NCBI GenBank assembly: GCA_040776905.1
Contig: JAXGZQ010000001.1
Coordinates: 1,178,001 to 1,242,000, forward strand
Direction of reading: 5' to 3'
Length of the DNA stretch: 64,000 bases
Source: SLHU01 sp009929975
Lineage (GTDB): Bacteria; Bacillota; Clostridia; Saccharofermentanales; UBA5734
A program made the translations under genes and the position numbers. This document shows positions 34,215 to 43,325 of the stretch, one piece after another (within the stretch, counting starts at the first letter, position 1; each line of letters opens with the position of its first letter). The notes beneath the pieces are model-generated. The model saw nothing but the letters and a program-made list of their open reading frames with translations, was not told the DNA's origin and made no database searches.

Positions 34215-35618
34215 TCAGAATCTGAAATAAAGAAATGGGTTGAATGACGCGTCCGCCAGATAGCCGGTCATCACCAGCAGCATCGCCAGTCCGGCCAGCG
34301 GTTCCGTGACCGTCAGGATCCGGTCGGCCGGCGTCCATTGCCTGAGCCTCCGGTACAAACGGGCCGGCAGCGACGTCGCTCCGACGATCGCGATCAGGAT
34401 GATCCCCAGATAGCTGCGCAGATAGAACCAGCTGAGCGGATCGGCCAGCGGCAGCGGCGACCCGCCAAGCATTGCGCTCAACCGCTGCACGGCCTGTGGC
34501 AGATCAGGCGCTTCAAACAAAACAAAACTGAACAGGACAACCAGCAGCACCAGACCGCGTGCGGCCCAGGCCGGCCAGTGCTGCATCCGCTGGCCCAGCC
34601 ACAGTTTTTCCACCATCAGCAGCAGCGCGAACAGCAGACCCCAGAGAACGAACGTCCAGGCCGCGCCGTGCCAAAGCCCGGTCAAAAGCCAGACAATGGC
34701 CAGGTTGCGCAGCCAGCGGCCTTTGCCGGTCCGGCTGCCGCCGAGCGGAATATAGCAGTAGTCGCGAAACCAGGTCCCGAGCGAGATATGCCAGCGGCGC
34801 CAGAATTCCGTGATGCTGCGGGCCATGTAGGGATAATTGAAATTCTCCAAAAAGTCAAACCCAAACACCCGGCCCAGTCCGATCGCCATATCACTGTAAC
34901 CGGAAAAATCAAAATAGATCTGCAGCATGAAACCGATCGCGTACAGCCAGTTCAGCAGCACCGTCTGTTGAGCGGTCTGCTGATAAAGCACACCGATCTC
35001 ACCCAGGGTGTTGGCAATCAGGATCTTCTTGGCCAGCCCGATGACAAAACGGCGCAGGCCGCTGATGACCCGGTCCAGACTGTGCCGGCGTCCTTTCAGC
35101 TGACCGGCTATATCCGCGTAGCGGACGATCGGGCCGGCGATCAGCTGCGGGAACAGCGCAATGTACGTCGCCAGGTTGATCAGGTTTTTCTGAGCCGAGA
35201 CCTGCCCGCGGTAGACATCAAGGGTATAGCTGAGGATCTGAAAGGTATAAAAGCTGATGCCGATCGGCAGGACGATGCCGAGAAGCGGCCGCTCAAGGCC
35301 CGTCAGTGAATTGACGGTGCTGATAAAAAAATCGGTGTATTTGACATAACCGAGCAGCCCCAGTGAGGCGGCCACCGCGAACAGCAGCCAGAGCCGGGCC
35401 CGCCGGGTGCCGCGGTCACGTTCGATGGCCAGGCCGGCCGCGTAATGGACAAGGATCGAAAGGATCATGAACAGGACAAAACGCGGCTCACCCCAGGCAT
35501 AGAACAACAGCGAGGCCGTCAGCAGAACCGGATTCTTCATTTTTGCCGGTACCGCGAAATAGACCAGTCCAACGACTGGCAGAAAAAAATAAAGAAAGGT
35601 CAGGCTTGAAAACAGCAT
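34215..35618 (-). CDS. MBOAT-family O-acyltransferase (AlgI-like)
   Basis: The 467 residues form a polytopic membrane acyltransferase. It begins MLFSSLTFLYFFLPVV, the usual AlgI/DltB-like start. Catalytic features are ARSITEFWRRWHISLGTWFR and the invariant histidine in TGLWHGAAWTFVLWG. It should carry acyl groups across the membrane for transfer by the neighbouring DHHW protein to a surface polymer. No polymer synthesis genes are in the window. Confidence 0.9.
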   Translation of the reverse strand: MLFSSLTFLYFFLPVVGLVYFAVPAKMKNPVLLTASLLFYAWGEPRFVLFMILSILVHYAAGLAIERDRGTRRARLWLLFAVAASLGLLGYVKYTDFFISTVNSLTGLERPLLGIVLPIGISFYTFQILSYTLDVYRGQVSAQKNLINLATYIALFPQLIAGPIVRYADIAGQLKGRRHSLDRVISGLRRFVIGLAKKILIANTLGEIGVLYQQTAQQTVLLNWLYAIGFMLQIYFDFSGYSDMAIGLGRVFGFDFLENFNYPYMARSITEFWRRWHISLGTWFRDYCYIPLGGSRTGKGRWLRNLAIVWLLTGLWHGAAWTFVLWGLLFALLLMVEKLWLGQRMQHWPAWAARGLVLLVVLFSFVLFEAPDLPQAVQRLSAMLGGSPLPLADPLSWFYLRSYLGIILIAIVGATSLPARLYRRLRQWTPADRILTVTEPLAGLAMLLVMTGYLADASFNPFLYFRF

Positions 35619-35842
35619 CGCACTCCGTCTGGCCGTCCCCCTGGGCGGCCCGGTCGTTATCGTCGGGCCTTAGACGGCCGCGCCGGCCGCATCGTTGAGG
35701 GGTTCGTCTGGTCTTAGACGCATCTGCTGGCAGTCGTGTTCCGCGGTCTTTTCCACCGTGCTCTTGCGGCTTGACTCTGAATCGGCCATAATGAATCCGG
35801 TTTGGCAGGCCTGTCATAGAGACGACCTGCGCTGGAGGAATC

Positions 35843-36721
35843 ATGGATTATCTGCTCTTGATTGCCGCGATCGGCATCTTTTTCATTCAGACGATCAGTT
35901 TCAAGGAATTCAACCGGTCGTATATGAAGAATCTGGCCAGCTATTTTCTGTTCAACGCGGCGTATTTCAGCCTTGTCGTCCTGCTGCTGCTCAGCTTCAA
36001 TCTCCAGTTTGAAGCCATCCGGCCGATGACCTGGCTGCTGGGTCTGCTGTTTGGTTCGCTGTTCATTATCACGATGCTGGTCTATATGAAGGCGATGGAA
36101 AACGGCCCGCTGGCTTATTCCACTCTCCTGTTTTCCTTCGGCATCGTTGTTCCGGTCATTGTGGGCATCTTTTTCTGGCAGGAACCGGCCCGGCCGATTC
36201 AGATTGTCGGCCTGGTCCTGCTGCTCCTCACGCTGGTGATCAGCAACCGGCAAAAGCGGACGACGCAAGCCCCGATCAGCCTGCGCTGGCTGCTGTTTGC
36301 CTGTCTGGCCATGCTGGGCAACGGTCTGCTGATGACCGTCTCCAAAGCCCACCAGATGATCCTGCCCGGCCGCGAGGTAGAAGAATTCCTCATCCTGGCC
36401 TTCGGCTCGGCAGCGATCTTTTCACTCCTGTTGTTCTTGTACCGTCACAAGGGGAAAAAGGATCCGGTCGCCCATATGCGCAGCCGCCGTCTGGGGTTGA
36501 TCATGCTGGCCGCCGGTCTGACAACCGCCTTCGGCAACCAGATCGCGCTCTCGCTGTCCGGACGGCTGCCGGCGATCATCCAGTTCCCCACCATGAATGG
36601 CGGCACGGTCATCCTGGCGACCCTGTTCGCGGTGATCGTCTATCGCGAACGGATGACCCGGTCGAGCGCGGCCGGTCTGGTGCTCGGTCTGGCCGCGCTG
36701 GTCATGCTCAGCCTGCGCTGA
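35843..36721 (+). CDS. EamA/DMT-family transporter
   Basis: A 292-residue protein with about ten membrane segments. It shows the two-fold EamA arrangement, each half ending in a LGLVLLLLTLVI- or AGLVLGLAALVM-like segment. Substrate unknown; family members move amino acids, metabolites or drugs. The ATG at 35843 follows TGGAGGAATC. The 220 bases before it, up to the MBOAT start, hold nothing I recognise beyond divergent leader sequence. Confidence 0.8.
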   Translation: MDYLLLIAAIGIFFIQTISFKEFNRSYMKNLASYFLFNAAYFSLVVLLLLSFNLQFEAIRPMTWLLGLLFGSLFIITMLVYMKAMENGPLAYSTLLFSFGIVVPVIVGIFFWQEPARPIQIVGLVLLLLTLVISNRQKRTTQAPISLRWLLFACLAMLGNGLLMTVSKAHQMILPGREVEEFLILAFGSAAIFSLLLFLYRHKGKKDPVAHMRSRRLGLIMLAAGLTTAFGNQIALSLSGRLPAIIQFPTMNGGTVILATLFAVIVYRERMTRSSAAGLVLGLAALVMLSLR

Positions 36722-36794
36722 ACCGGCAGACCGTCTCATTTTGTCGCGCTGAAGCGGCTTTTATTTCAGGATATTATTTTGTCTGTCAAAATGA

Positions 36795-36824
36795 TTGACA
36801 GGACAGCCGTCCTCCCTTTATGAT
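36795..36824 (+). promoter_or_regulatory. Promoter for the second EamA gene
   Basis: TTGACA (36795-36800) and TATGAT (36819-36824) are 18 bases apart. The gene starts at 36915. Confidence 0.65.
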
Positions 36825-36914
36825 ACGAAAGCGTGTTTTTCGGCTGATCATCAGCCGCATCAGCACCTGACAGGCAGACTGAGGTCTGACCAAGTATGAA
36901 TGGGGGACGTGCAT

Positions 36915-37814
36915 ATGTGGTTTATCTTTGCGATTCTGACGACGCTATCCTGGGCTTTCGCTGATCTGTTTTATAAAAAAGGTGCCGACCCTCAGGAAAA
37001 ATCAAGCCATATCCGGACGGTCATCATGGTCGGACTGGTCATGGGCGCACACGCGATCATCTACTGGATTGTCCGTGGTGTTTCATTTTCCATCATGGAC
37101 GTGGTGCTTTACCTGCCGGTCTCTTTTCTTTATATTCTCTCGATGGCGATCGGCTATTTCGGCCTGCGCTACATCGCGCTGTCACTGTCATCACCGGTCC
37201 AGAACAGTTCCGGTGCCATCACCGCGATCCTGATCTTCATCTTTTTCTCGCACAGCCTGCGGCCGATCGAAGTCAGCGCGATCGTCATCATCACCGCCGG
37301 CATCATCATGCTCGCGGTCATCGAACGGCGGGCCGACCTGAAATTGAAAGCCCTCACACCGGCCGACAAAAAATATGTCAGCAGCTTCACGGCGCTGATC
37401 TTTCCGGTGCTTTACTGCATCATCGACGGTCTCGGCACCTTTACCGACGCGATCTATCTTGACGAGATGTCCCTGATCGGTGAAGACCAGGCGCTGCTCG
37501 CGTATGAGTTCACATTCCTGGCCGTCGCGGTCATCGCGCTGATCTGGCTGAAGGTCAAAGGTGAGAAATTTGTCATCTGGCACGAAAAAGACCGCGGTGT
37601 CGCGGCCCTGTTTGAAACGGCAGGCCAGTTCTTCTACGTCTACGCGATGGCCCGCAACGCGATCATCGTCGCGCCGCTGATCGCGTCCTACAGTGTCTTT
37701 TCCGTCCTGCTGTCACGGATCTTCCTCAAAGAGAAACTGAACCGGGCTCAATACGCTGTGATCAGCGCGGTTCTGTTCGGTATTCTGCTGCTGGCCATCT
37801 CAGAGGTTGTCTGA
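36915..37814 (+). CDS. EamA/DMT-family transporter
   Basis: A ~299-residue ten-segment EamA transporter. It starts MWFIFAILTTLSWAFADLFY, a common beginning. The start at 36915 is chosen because GGGGGA lies 8 bases before; an in-frame ATG at 36900 is possible. It shares the family with the gene before it but not close sequence, so it is not a recent duplicate. A terminator follows at 37851. Confidence 0.82.
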   Translation: MWFIFAILTTLSWAFADLFYKKGADPQEKSSHIRTVIMVGLVMGAHAIIYWIVRGVSFSIMDVVLYLPVSFLYILSMAIGYFGLRYIALSLSSPVQNSSGAITAILIFIFFSHSLRPIEVSAIVIITAGIIMLAVIERRADLKLKALTPADKKYVSSFTALIFPVLYCIIDGLGTFTDAIYLDEMSLIGEDQALLAYEFTFLAVAVIALIWLKVKGEKFVIWHEKDRGVAALFETAGQFFYVYAMARNAIIVAPLIASYSVFSVLLSRIFLKEKLNRAQYAVISAVLFGILLLAISEVV

Positions 37815-37850
37815 GCCGCTGTCTGATCAACAGATCAAACCGTTCAATCT

Positions 37851-37884
37851 GCCGCTTCAGTCACCAACTGAGGCGGCTTTTTTT
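37851..37884 (+). terminator. Terminator overlapping the 3' end of the phytoene synthase gene
   Basis: An 11-bp stem with one G-T pair (37851-37861 with 37867-37877) and a 5-base loop is followed by seven T on the plus strand. It ends transcription of the EamA gene. The opposite strand of this hairpin also codes for the last residues and stop codon of the converging phytoene/squalene synthase. Confidence 0.8.
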
Positions 37885-38723
37885 CGGGCGAGGCGCAGCA
37901 GGCGCAGCTGTTCAGGCTTTGAGACATAGCAGCGGCGGGTCAGGCAGTCGCAGCCGGCGGCGGCGACCGCGTCAAGAATCGCCCGGTAGAGCATCACTGC
38001 CGCGGCCAGCGGCAGGCGGGCCGGCGGATCAAACAAGGCCAGCTGACTGAGGAACCGGTCATAGCGGGGTTCCGCTTCCCGGCGCAGATGCTGCCACAGC
38101 AGGGTGAATTCCGCGGTCACCTTGCCCGCCGCCAGCATTTTATCGGTCACATGGTATCGCTGCATCAGATCGAGCGGCAGATAGATCCGGCCGCGATCCC
38201 TTAGGTCTTCACCGACATCGCGCAGAATATTGGTGATCTGCATCGCGATGCCCAGTTGTGAAGCGGCATCGGTCAGGGCCGGCGTCACCTGGCGCGAAAG
38301 AATCGGCAGGAGCATGCGGCCGACAGAGCCGGCCACAAGATCGCAGTACCGTTCCAATGCGTCCAGTGTCGCGAATGGCTCGAACCGCAGATCGGTGCGC
38401 TGGCCGTCCAGCTGGTCAAAGAAAGGCTGCGGCGGGATGGACCACCGGGTCATCGTTTCCGCCAGAGCCCGCCAGAGCGGCTCGTCCGGACTCTGTCCCT
38501 CGAGGGTCGTCCGCAGCTGCGATTCCACCCGGCACAGGTTCGCCTCGGCTGCCGCCGCGTCCGCCGCCTGATCGACGGCATCATCTGCCGCGCGGCAGAA
38601 CGCGTACACCGCGTAGACGGCCTGGGCCTGAAGTTCGGGCAGTGTCGAGAACGCGGCATAGAAGCTCTTTGAATGCTGCCGGATCACCTGCTCACAGTAC
38701 TGGTAATCGCCGCGGTCAGCCAT
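37857..38723 (-). CDS. Phytoene/squalene synthase family (CrtB/CrtM-like)
   Basis: A 288-residue prenyl synthase that joins two prenyl diphosphates head to head. The first aspartate motif is RAADDAVDQ and the second is NILRDVGEDLRDRGR. The N-terminal HSKSFYAAFSTLP is typical. Sequence does not tell C30 (dehydrosqualene) from C40 (phytoene) products. The ATG at 38723 has GGAGG 9 bases before it; an earlier ATG at 38732 would sit on that site. It overlaps the end of the desaturase gene by 8 bases, so both are made together. Its last codons lie in a terminator hairpin. Confidence 0.87.
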   Translation of the reverse strand: MADRGDYQYCEQVIRQHSKSFYAAFSTLPELQAQAVYAVYAFCRAADDAVDQAADAAAAEANLCRVESQLRTTLEGQSPDEPLWRALAETMTRWSIPPQPFFDQLDGQRTDLRFEPFATLDALERYCDLVAGSVGRMLLPILSRQVTPALTDAASQLGIAMQITNILRDVGEDLRDRGRIYLPLDLMQRYHVTDKMLAAGKVTAEFTLLWQHLRREAEPRYDRFLSQLALFDPPARLPLAAAVMLYRAILDAVAAAGCDCLTRRCYVSKPEQLRLLRLARKKAASVGD

Positions 38724-40227
38724 CGAAGGCATCCTCCGGATTGTCACGGCGCAGTTCCTCTGCACAGATCTTGCCGCTCTGCAGGACAATCGGCACGCCG
38801 GCGCCGGGATGGGTGCTCGATCCGGTAAAATACAGGCCTTCACAGTGGGAGGCTTTCGCCTGCGGCCGCCAGTGGTTGCTTTGGCGCAGGGTTGGCTGCA
38901 GACCGAAGGTCGCGCCATTATAGGCGCTGAATTTTGCTTCAAAATCCTTCGGTGTCATGATCGACTCGCTGACAATCTGCTCGCGGATCTTCTCACAGCC
39001 GGGCAGCCGTTCGATTTTTCTGAGCGCGCCTTCACGATAATGGGCGATGGCCGCTTCATCATAGGGATAGTGGGCCGTGGACAGTTCGGAGACGGGGATC
39101 AGCACATAGAAAGCGTCTTTGCCTTCCGGGGCCAGGTCGGGATCGCTGCGTGACGGGATGCTCAGGTAGACCGACGCGTCGTCCATCAGGCGGCCGTCAA
39201 AAATCCGGGTCAGATTATCATCCAGATCCGCCGAGACGATGAAGGTATGCGTCTCCACTGCAGGATACTGCCGGTCCATGCCCCAGTAGAAAATCAGGCA
39301 GGAGCATGAGTAGTCCATCCGGTTGATTTTATCATCCGTGTAGTGCCCTTTGGCGGCCGGATCCCGGATCAGCTGGGTCATCGTGTAGGGGAAGTCGGCG
39401 TTGGAGACAACATAGTCCGCCGGGATGAACTCGCCGCCGACCTGTACTCCGGCCGCACGGCCGTTTTCAATGACAATCTGTTCAACCTCGGCCTGAAGGT
39501 GCAGCCGGCCGCCCTGCTCCGTGATCAGCCGGGTCATCGCCTGGGCCATGCTGTACATGCCGCCCTTGAGGAACCAGACCCCGTACATCAGCTCGATCAT
39601 CGGGATGATATTGTAAAGCGAGGGGCCTTTCTGCGGCGACACACCGATGTACAGCGTCTGAAAACTGAGCATCTGCCGGACATCCCGGTCGGCCAGATAA
39701 TGGCTCATCATGTGATCCGCGCTGTCGAAGGTCTTCAGTATCAAGGCCTGGCGCAGCGTCTTCAGATTGTAGAAATCCTTGCGGCTGCGGAACGGCCGGG
39801 TGATGAAGTGGTCGACTGCCACCAGGTAGCGGTCATAGATGTCGGCCAGATAGTGGAGAAATCCGCTGGCCGTCTGCGAGCTGCGGGCTTCCAGCATCTG
39901 CATCAGTGTGGTCAGATTGGAACTGACATCGTAGCGGGCATGGTCCGGACGGTCAAAGTAGACGGTGTACATCGGATCGAGCGGCTGCATGGACAGGTAA
40001 TCCGCGGGGTCGCGCCCGGCCGCGCGGAAAACGTCCTCGTAGATCGAGGGCATCATGACCAGGGTCGGGCCGACATCAAAGGTGTAGCCGTCTTTACGGA
40101 TCTGGTGCATCTTGCCGCCGGGGATCGCGTTCTTTTCATAAATGTCCACCGCATAACCGGCCGCGAGCAGACGGACGGCACAGGCCAGTCCGGCCGTTCC
40201 GGCTCCGATCACAATCACTTTTTTCAT
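38716..40227 (-). CDS. CrtI-type phytoene/diapophytoene desaturase
   Basis: A 503-residue FAD enzyme. The N-terminal dinucleotide motif is VIVIGAGTAGLACAVRL, with GGKMHQIRKDGYTFDVGPT. The C-terminal CrtI signature appears as YFTGSSTHPGAGVP. It should introduce double bases of conjugation into the product of the adjacent synthase. The start at 40227 has GGAGGCCAT before it. The pair forms a minimal carotenoid pathway; whether it makes a C30 or C40 pigment is not readable. Confidence 0.87.
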   Translation of the reverse strand: MKKVIVIGAGTAGLACAVRLLAAGYAVDIYEKNAIPGGKMHQIRKDGYTFDVGPTLVMMPSIYEDVFRAAGRDPADYLSMQPLDPMYTVYFDRPDHARYDVSSNLTTLMQMLEARSSQTASGFLHYLADIYDRYLVAVDHFITRPFRSRKDFYNLKTLRQALILKTFDSADHMMSHYLADRDVRQMLSFQTLYIGVSPQKGPSLYNIIPMIELMYGVWFLKGGMYSMAQAMTRLITEQGGRLHLQAEVEQIVIENGRAAGVQVGGEFIPADYVVSNADFPYTMTQLIRDPAAKGHYTDDKINRMDYSCSCLIFYWGMDRQYPAVETHTFIVSADLDDNLTRIFDGRLMDDASVYLSIPSRSDPDLAPEGKDAFYVLIPVSELSTAHYPYDEAAIAHYREGALRKIERLPGCEKIREQIVSESIMTPKDFEAKFSAYNGATFGLQPTLRQSNHWRPQAKASHCEGLYFTGSSTHPGAGVPIVLQSGKICAEELRRDNPEDAFDG

Positions 40228-40491
40228 ATGGCCTCCATTCATCTGATTCACCCGATCCGGGATGATCCGCTGGCTATTTGTCATTATCATAGCATAAAAC
40301 CTCAGTGGGAATGCCAGTCTGAACAGAGGGTTCATGAGAGAAAAAATAAGCGGTCAGCGGTGCCGCCGGTTCACCGTCCGGGCAGGTGCTTCGGTTGTCA
40401 GATCACCCCCCGGATGGTAGCATCAAACTGAAAGCAGCACAGTGCCGCCGGCCGTCGTTTTCCCCTGCCGGCCAGCCGGAAGGAGTCGACC

Positions 40492-41499
40492 ATGTCTATG
40501 AGCATTCGCGCCATCATGCTTTCCAATCGCCGCCAAGGTGTTTCGGATCTTTACACCACGGAGATCTTGGCCCGCGTCAACACTTTCTGCCGCCTGGATC
40601 CGGTCTGTTATACCGAATCTGATCTTGAGCCGGCCGGACAATTTGCCGATGTCGGGATTATTTTTTCTACCTGGGGCATGCCGGAAATGGGCGATGAGGC
40701 GATCAGCCGGATCTTTCCGTCACTTCGCCTGCTGCTATACGCGGCCGGCAGTGTCCAGACGTTCGCCCGTCCTTTTCTGCGGCGCGGCATCCGCCTCTGC
40801 AGTGCCTGGCGGGCCAACGCGGTTCCGGTCGCGGAATATACACTGTCTGCCATTCTGCTCGCCAATAAGGGCTTTTTCCAGACAACGCGTCTGACCCGCA
40901 AGGACTACCGCCTGGCCCAGACCTACAGCCAGCAGTTCCAGGGGAATTATATGGCCCGGGTCGGAATCATCGGTGCCGGCAGCGTCGGATCACTGGTGAT
41001 TGAGGCCCTCAAGCCGTATCAAATGGCTGTTTATGTGTATGATCCGTTCCTGCCGGCTGAACGCGCGGCTGAGCTGCAGGTCACACCGTGTTCACTTGAG
41101 ACCCTGTTTTCTTCCTGTCTGACGATCTCCAATCATCTGGCCAATCTGCCGGAGACCCGCGGCATGCTGGATTACCGCCTCTTCTCACTCATGCAGCCCA
41201 ACGCGACCTTCATCAACACAGGGCGCGGTGCCCAGGTTGTTGAAGACGACCTGATCCGGGCGCTGCGCGAAGCACCGGGCCGGACCGCGCTGCTCGATGT
41301 CTTTGATCCGGAGCCACCACGAACAGACAGTGAGCTGCTGCGTCTGCACAATGTCTTCACCACACCGCATATCGCCGGCAGCATGGGTCGTGAAGTTGAA
41401 CGGATGGCTGACTATATGGCAGATGAGTGTGAACGCTGGCTGAACGATCAGCCGCTGGAGCACGAGGTGACCCTCGAGATGCTCAAAACCATGGCCTGA
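40492..41499 (+). CDS. D-isomer-specific 2-hydroxyacid dehydrogenase family
   Basis: A 335-residue NAD-dependent dehydrogenase. The Rossmann motif is GIIGAGSVGSLV near residue 156. Catalytic residues are seen as the arginine in NTGRGAQVVE, the glutamate in DVFDPEPP and the histidine in TPHIAGS. The substrate is unknown; D-2-hydroxyacids or phosphoglycerate-like compounds are typical. The ATG at 40492 follows AAGGAGTCGACC. It stands alone. Confidence 0.85.
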   Translation: MSMSIRAIMLSNRRQGVSDLYTTEILARVNTFCRLDPVCYTESDLEPAGQFADVGIIFSTWGMPEMGDEAISRIFPSLRLLLYAAGSVQTFARPFLRRGIRLCSAWRANAVPVAEYTLSAILLANKGFFQTTRLTRKDYRLAQTYSQQFQGNYMARVGIIGAGSVGSLVIEALKPYQMAVYVYDPFLPAERAAELQVTPCSLETLFSSCLTISNHLANLPETRGMLDYRLFSLMQPNATFINTGRGAQVVEDDLIRALREAPGRTALLDVFDPEPPRTDSELLRLHNVFTTPHIAGSMGREVERMADYMADECERWLNDQPLEHEVTLEMLKTMA

Positions 41500-41540
41500 G
41501 CTCAATCGGGAACTTCCTGATAGCGCAGCCGGCATCCAAT

Positions 41541-41549
41541 TGATATAAT
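41541..41549 (+). promoter_or_regulatory. Extended -10 promoter for nagB
   Basis: TGATATAAT is an extended -10 (TG-N-TATAAT form). No good -35 lies 17 bases upstream, as is common with this type. It is 87 bases before nagB. Confidence 0.6.
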
Positions 41550-41635
41550 CAAATTTACACGACAACGAGCGCGGCCGCTTCTCTCTTCGTTCAAATGAAG
41601 CGGGGTCCGCACCAGTAGGAAAGAGAGGAATTGCC

Positions 41636-42403
41636 ATGCATATTATCGTCAAGGAAACCTATGAGGACATGAGCCGGAAAGCGGCACAGATCATCGCGGA
41701 ACTCGTCCGCAGCAAACCGGACTGTGTTCTGGGTCTGGCCACCGGGGGAACGCCGATCGGGACATACCGGGAGCTGATCCGGCTGCATCAGGAGGGACTG
41801 GATTTCTCACAGGTGCGGACATTCAATCTGGATGAGTATCTCGGCATCAGCCGCGACATGGATAAGCCCTATCATGAAGACCAGAGCTACAGCCGTTTCA
41901 TGTATGAGGAGCTGTTCCGCCACATCAACATCCGCGAGGAGAACACCCATGTTCCGGATGGACGGGCCAGCGACCCTGAAGCATTCTGCCAGGCCTATGA
42001 ACAGGCGATCCGTGATGCCGGCGGCATTGATCTGCAGCTGCTCGGCATCGGCGGGGACGGCCACTGGGGCTTTAATGAGCCAGGGACCTCACTGGACAGC
42101 CGGACGCATGTGGAACCGTTGACCCAGCAGACCCTTGACGATAATTATGAGGCCTTCTACAAGGCCGCCGGTATTCCGCGCGAAAAGATGCCGGACCATG
42201 CGATCACGATGGGGATCGGCACGATACTAGAAGCCCGCAGTCTGCTGATGCTGGCGAACGGTGAAAAGAAGGCGGCGATCATCGCCCGGGCCCTGGAAGG
42301 GCCGGTCAGCGCGGATGTCACGGCTTCGGCGATCCAGCTCTACAGCGGAGAGGCCACCGTCGTACTCGATCAGGCGGCCGCGTCGGCACTGAAAAGCAAG
42401 TAA
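41636..42403 (+). CDS. nagB: Glucosamine-6-phosphate deaminase
   Basis: The enzyme converts glucosamine-6-phosphate to fructose-6-phosphate and ammonia. The 255 residues match the family length. Motifs are LGLATGGTPIGTYREL, the catalytic aspartate of FNLDEYLG, and GIGGDGHWGFNEPG. The last block is usually GIGNNGHIGFNEP, so the second N and the I are replaced by D and W here. TMGIGTILEA is normal. The catalytic histidine and glutamate remain. The ATG at 41636 follows AAGAGAGGAATTGCC. It lies 50 bases before an esterase gene. Confidence 0.88.
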   Translation: MHIIVKETYEDMSRKAAQIIAELVRSKPDCVLGLATGGTPIGTYRELIRLHQEGLDFSQVRTFNLDEYLGISRDMDKPYHEDQSYSRFMYEELFRHINIREENTHVPDGRASDPEAFCQAYEQAIRDAGGIDLQLLGIGGDGHWGFNEPGTSLDSRTHVEPLTQQTLDDNYEAFYKAAGIPREKMPDHAITMGIGTILEARSLLMLANGEKKAAIIARALEGPVSADVTASAIQLYSGEATVVLDQAAASALKSK

Positions 42404-42453
42404 GTGGATCAACTGCTGCTGACTGGCAATAAGTTGGATGAAAGGAGCTTTTC

Positions 42454-43215
42454 ATGGCACATCTGACCTGTAATTTTCTGTCCTATACCCTGAGACGGGC
42501 AGTGGATCTGACGATCATCTTCCCGACGATGAATTTTTCTGAAATGATGGCCGACCAGCCTTCACACCAGATCAAAGCGCCCTATCCGGTCTTGTATCTG
42601 CTGCATGGCTATGCCAACAACCACGCGACCTGGAATGGCTACACACGGATTGAGCTGTTCGCTGAAGAGCGCAATATTGCCGTTGTCATGCTGTCCGCTG
42701 AAAACAAAGCCTATATCAACCATGGCGGTGATGATAATTATTTTGATTTCATCTCGCATGAGTTGCCGGAATTCGTCAAAACGCTGCTGCCGATCTCGGA
42801 CCGGCCGGCCGATACGTTTATCGCCGGTCTGTCGATGGGCGGTTACGGTTCACTCGTTCACGGTTTGAGCCAGAGCGAGCGATTCGCGGCGATCGGTTCG
42901 TTCTCCGGCGCACCCGGAAAAAAGAACCAGAACAAGCGGCCGGAAGCCTTTGACTGCTATCATCTGGCAGAGCGCTGCGCGGCGGAAGACCGCCGCGTCC
43001 CGATGTACATTTCCTGTGGCGACCAGGATGAGCTGTTTGAGAATAATGTCGCCTTCAAAAATCACCTGCTGGCGCTCGATTTCGATGTGACCTGGGTGGT
43101 CGGCGAGAATTACCTGCATGAATGGCGTTTCTGGGATCGTGAAGTTGAGGCCTTTCTCGACTGGATCCCGCGCAGCGATCCGCACCACATCAAAGACGGC
43201 CACCGCCGCATCTGA
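42454..43215 (+). CDS. Esterase (alpha/beta hydrolase, EstA/esterase D type)
   Basis: A 253-residue serine hydrolase. The nucleophile is in AGLSMGGYGS, the acid in CGDQDELFE and the histidine in YLHEWRFWD. The N-terminal LYLLHGYANNHATW is the oxyanion-hole region. Family members hydrolyse short acyl esters or S-formylglutathione-like thioesters. The ATG at 42454 follows AAAGGAGCTTTTC. It may share the nagB transcript. Confidence 0.87.
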   Translation: MAHLTCNFLSYTLRRAVDLTIIFPTMNFSEMMADQPSHQIKAPYPVLYLLHGYANNHATWNGYTRIELFAEERNIAVVMLSAENKAYINHGGDDNYFDFISHELPEFVKTLLPISDRPADTFIAGLSMGGYGSLVHGLSQSERFAAIGSFSGAPGKKNQNKRPEAFDCYHLAERCAAEDRRVPMYISCGDQDELFENNVAFKNHLLALDFDVTWVVGENYLHEWRFWDREVEAFLDWIPRSDPHHIKDGHRRI

Positions 43216-43236
43216 AATCGATTCGCTGTACAAAGG

Positions 43237-43273
43237 AAAAACCGGTCTGTGAACCACTCACAGGCCGGTTTTT
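43237..43273. terminator. Bidirectional terminator between esterase and ABC exporter
   Basis: The stem AAAAACCGG-CTGTGA pairs with TCACAG-CCGGTTTTT (one mismatch) around a 5-base loop. T runs follow in both directions. It separates the plus-strand esterase from the converging ABC exporter gene. Confidence 0.85.
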
Positions 43274-43325
43274 GATTACATGGAATGGCCGGAAAGACGG
43301 GCGGGCAGTCATGCCATCAGAGCGG

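Noticed and set aside
39343..40431. 362-codon plus-strand frame over the desaturase
   Set aside because: It mirrors the CrtI-type gene on the minus strand and has no motif of its own.
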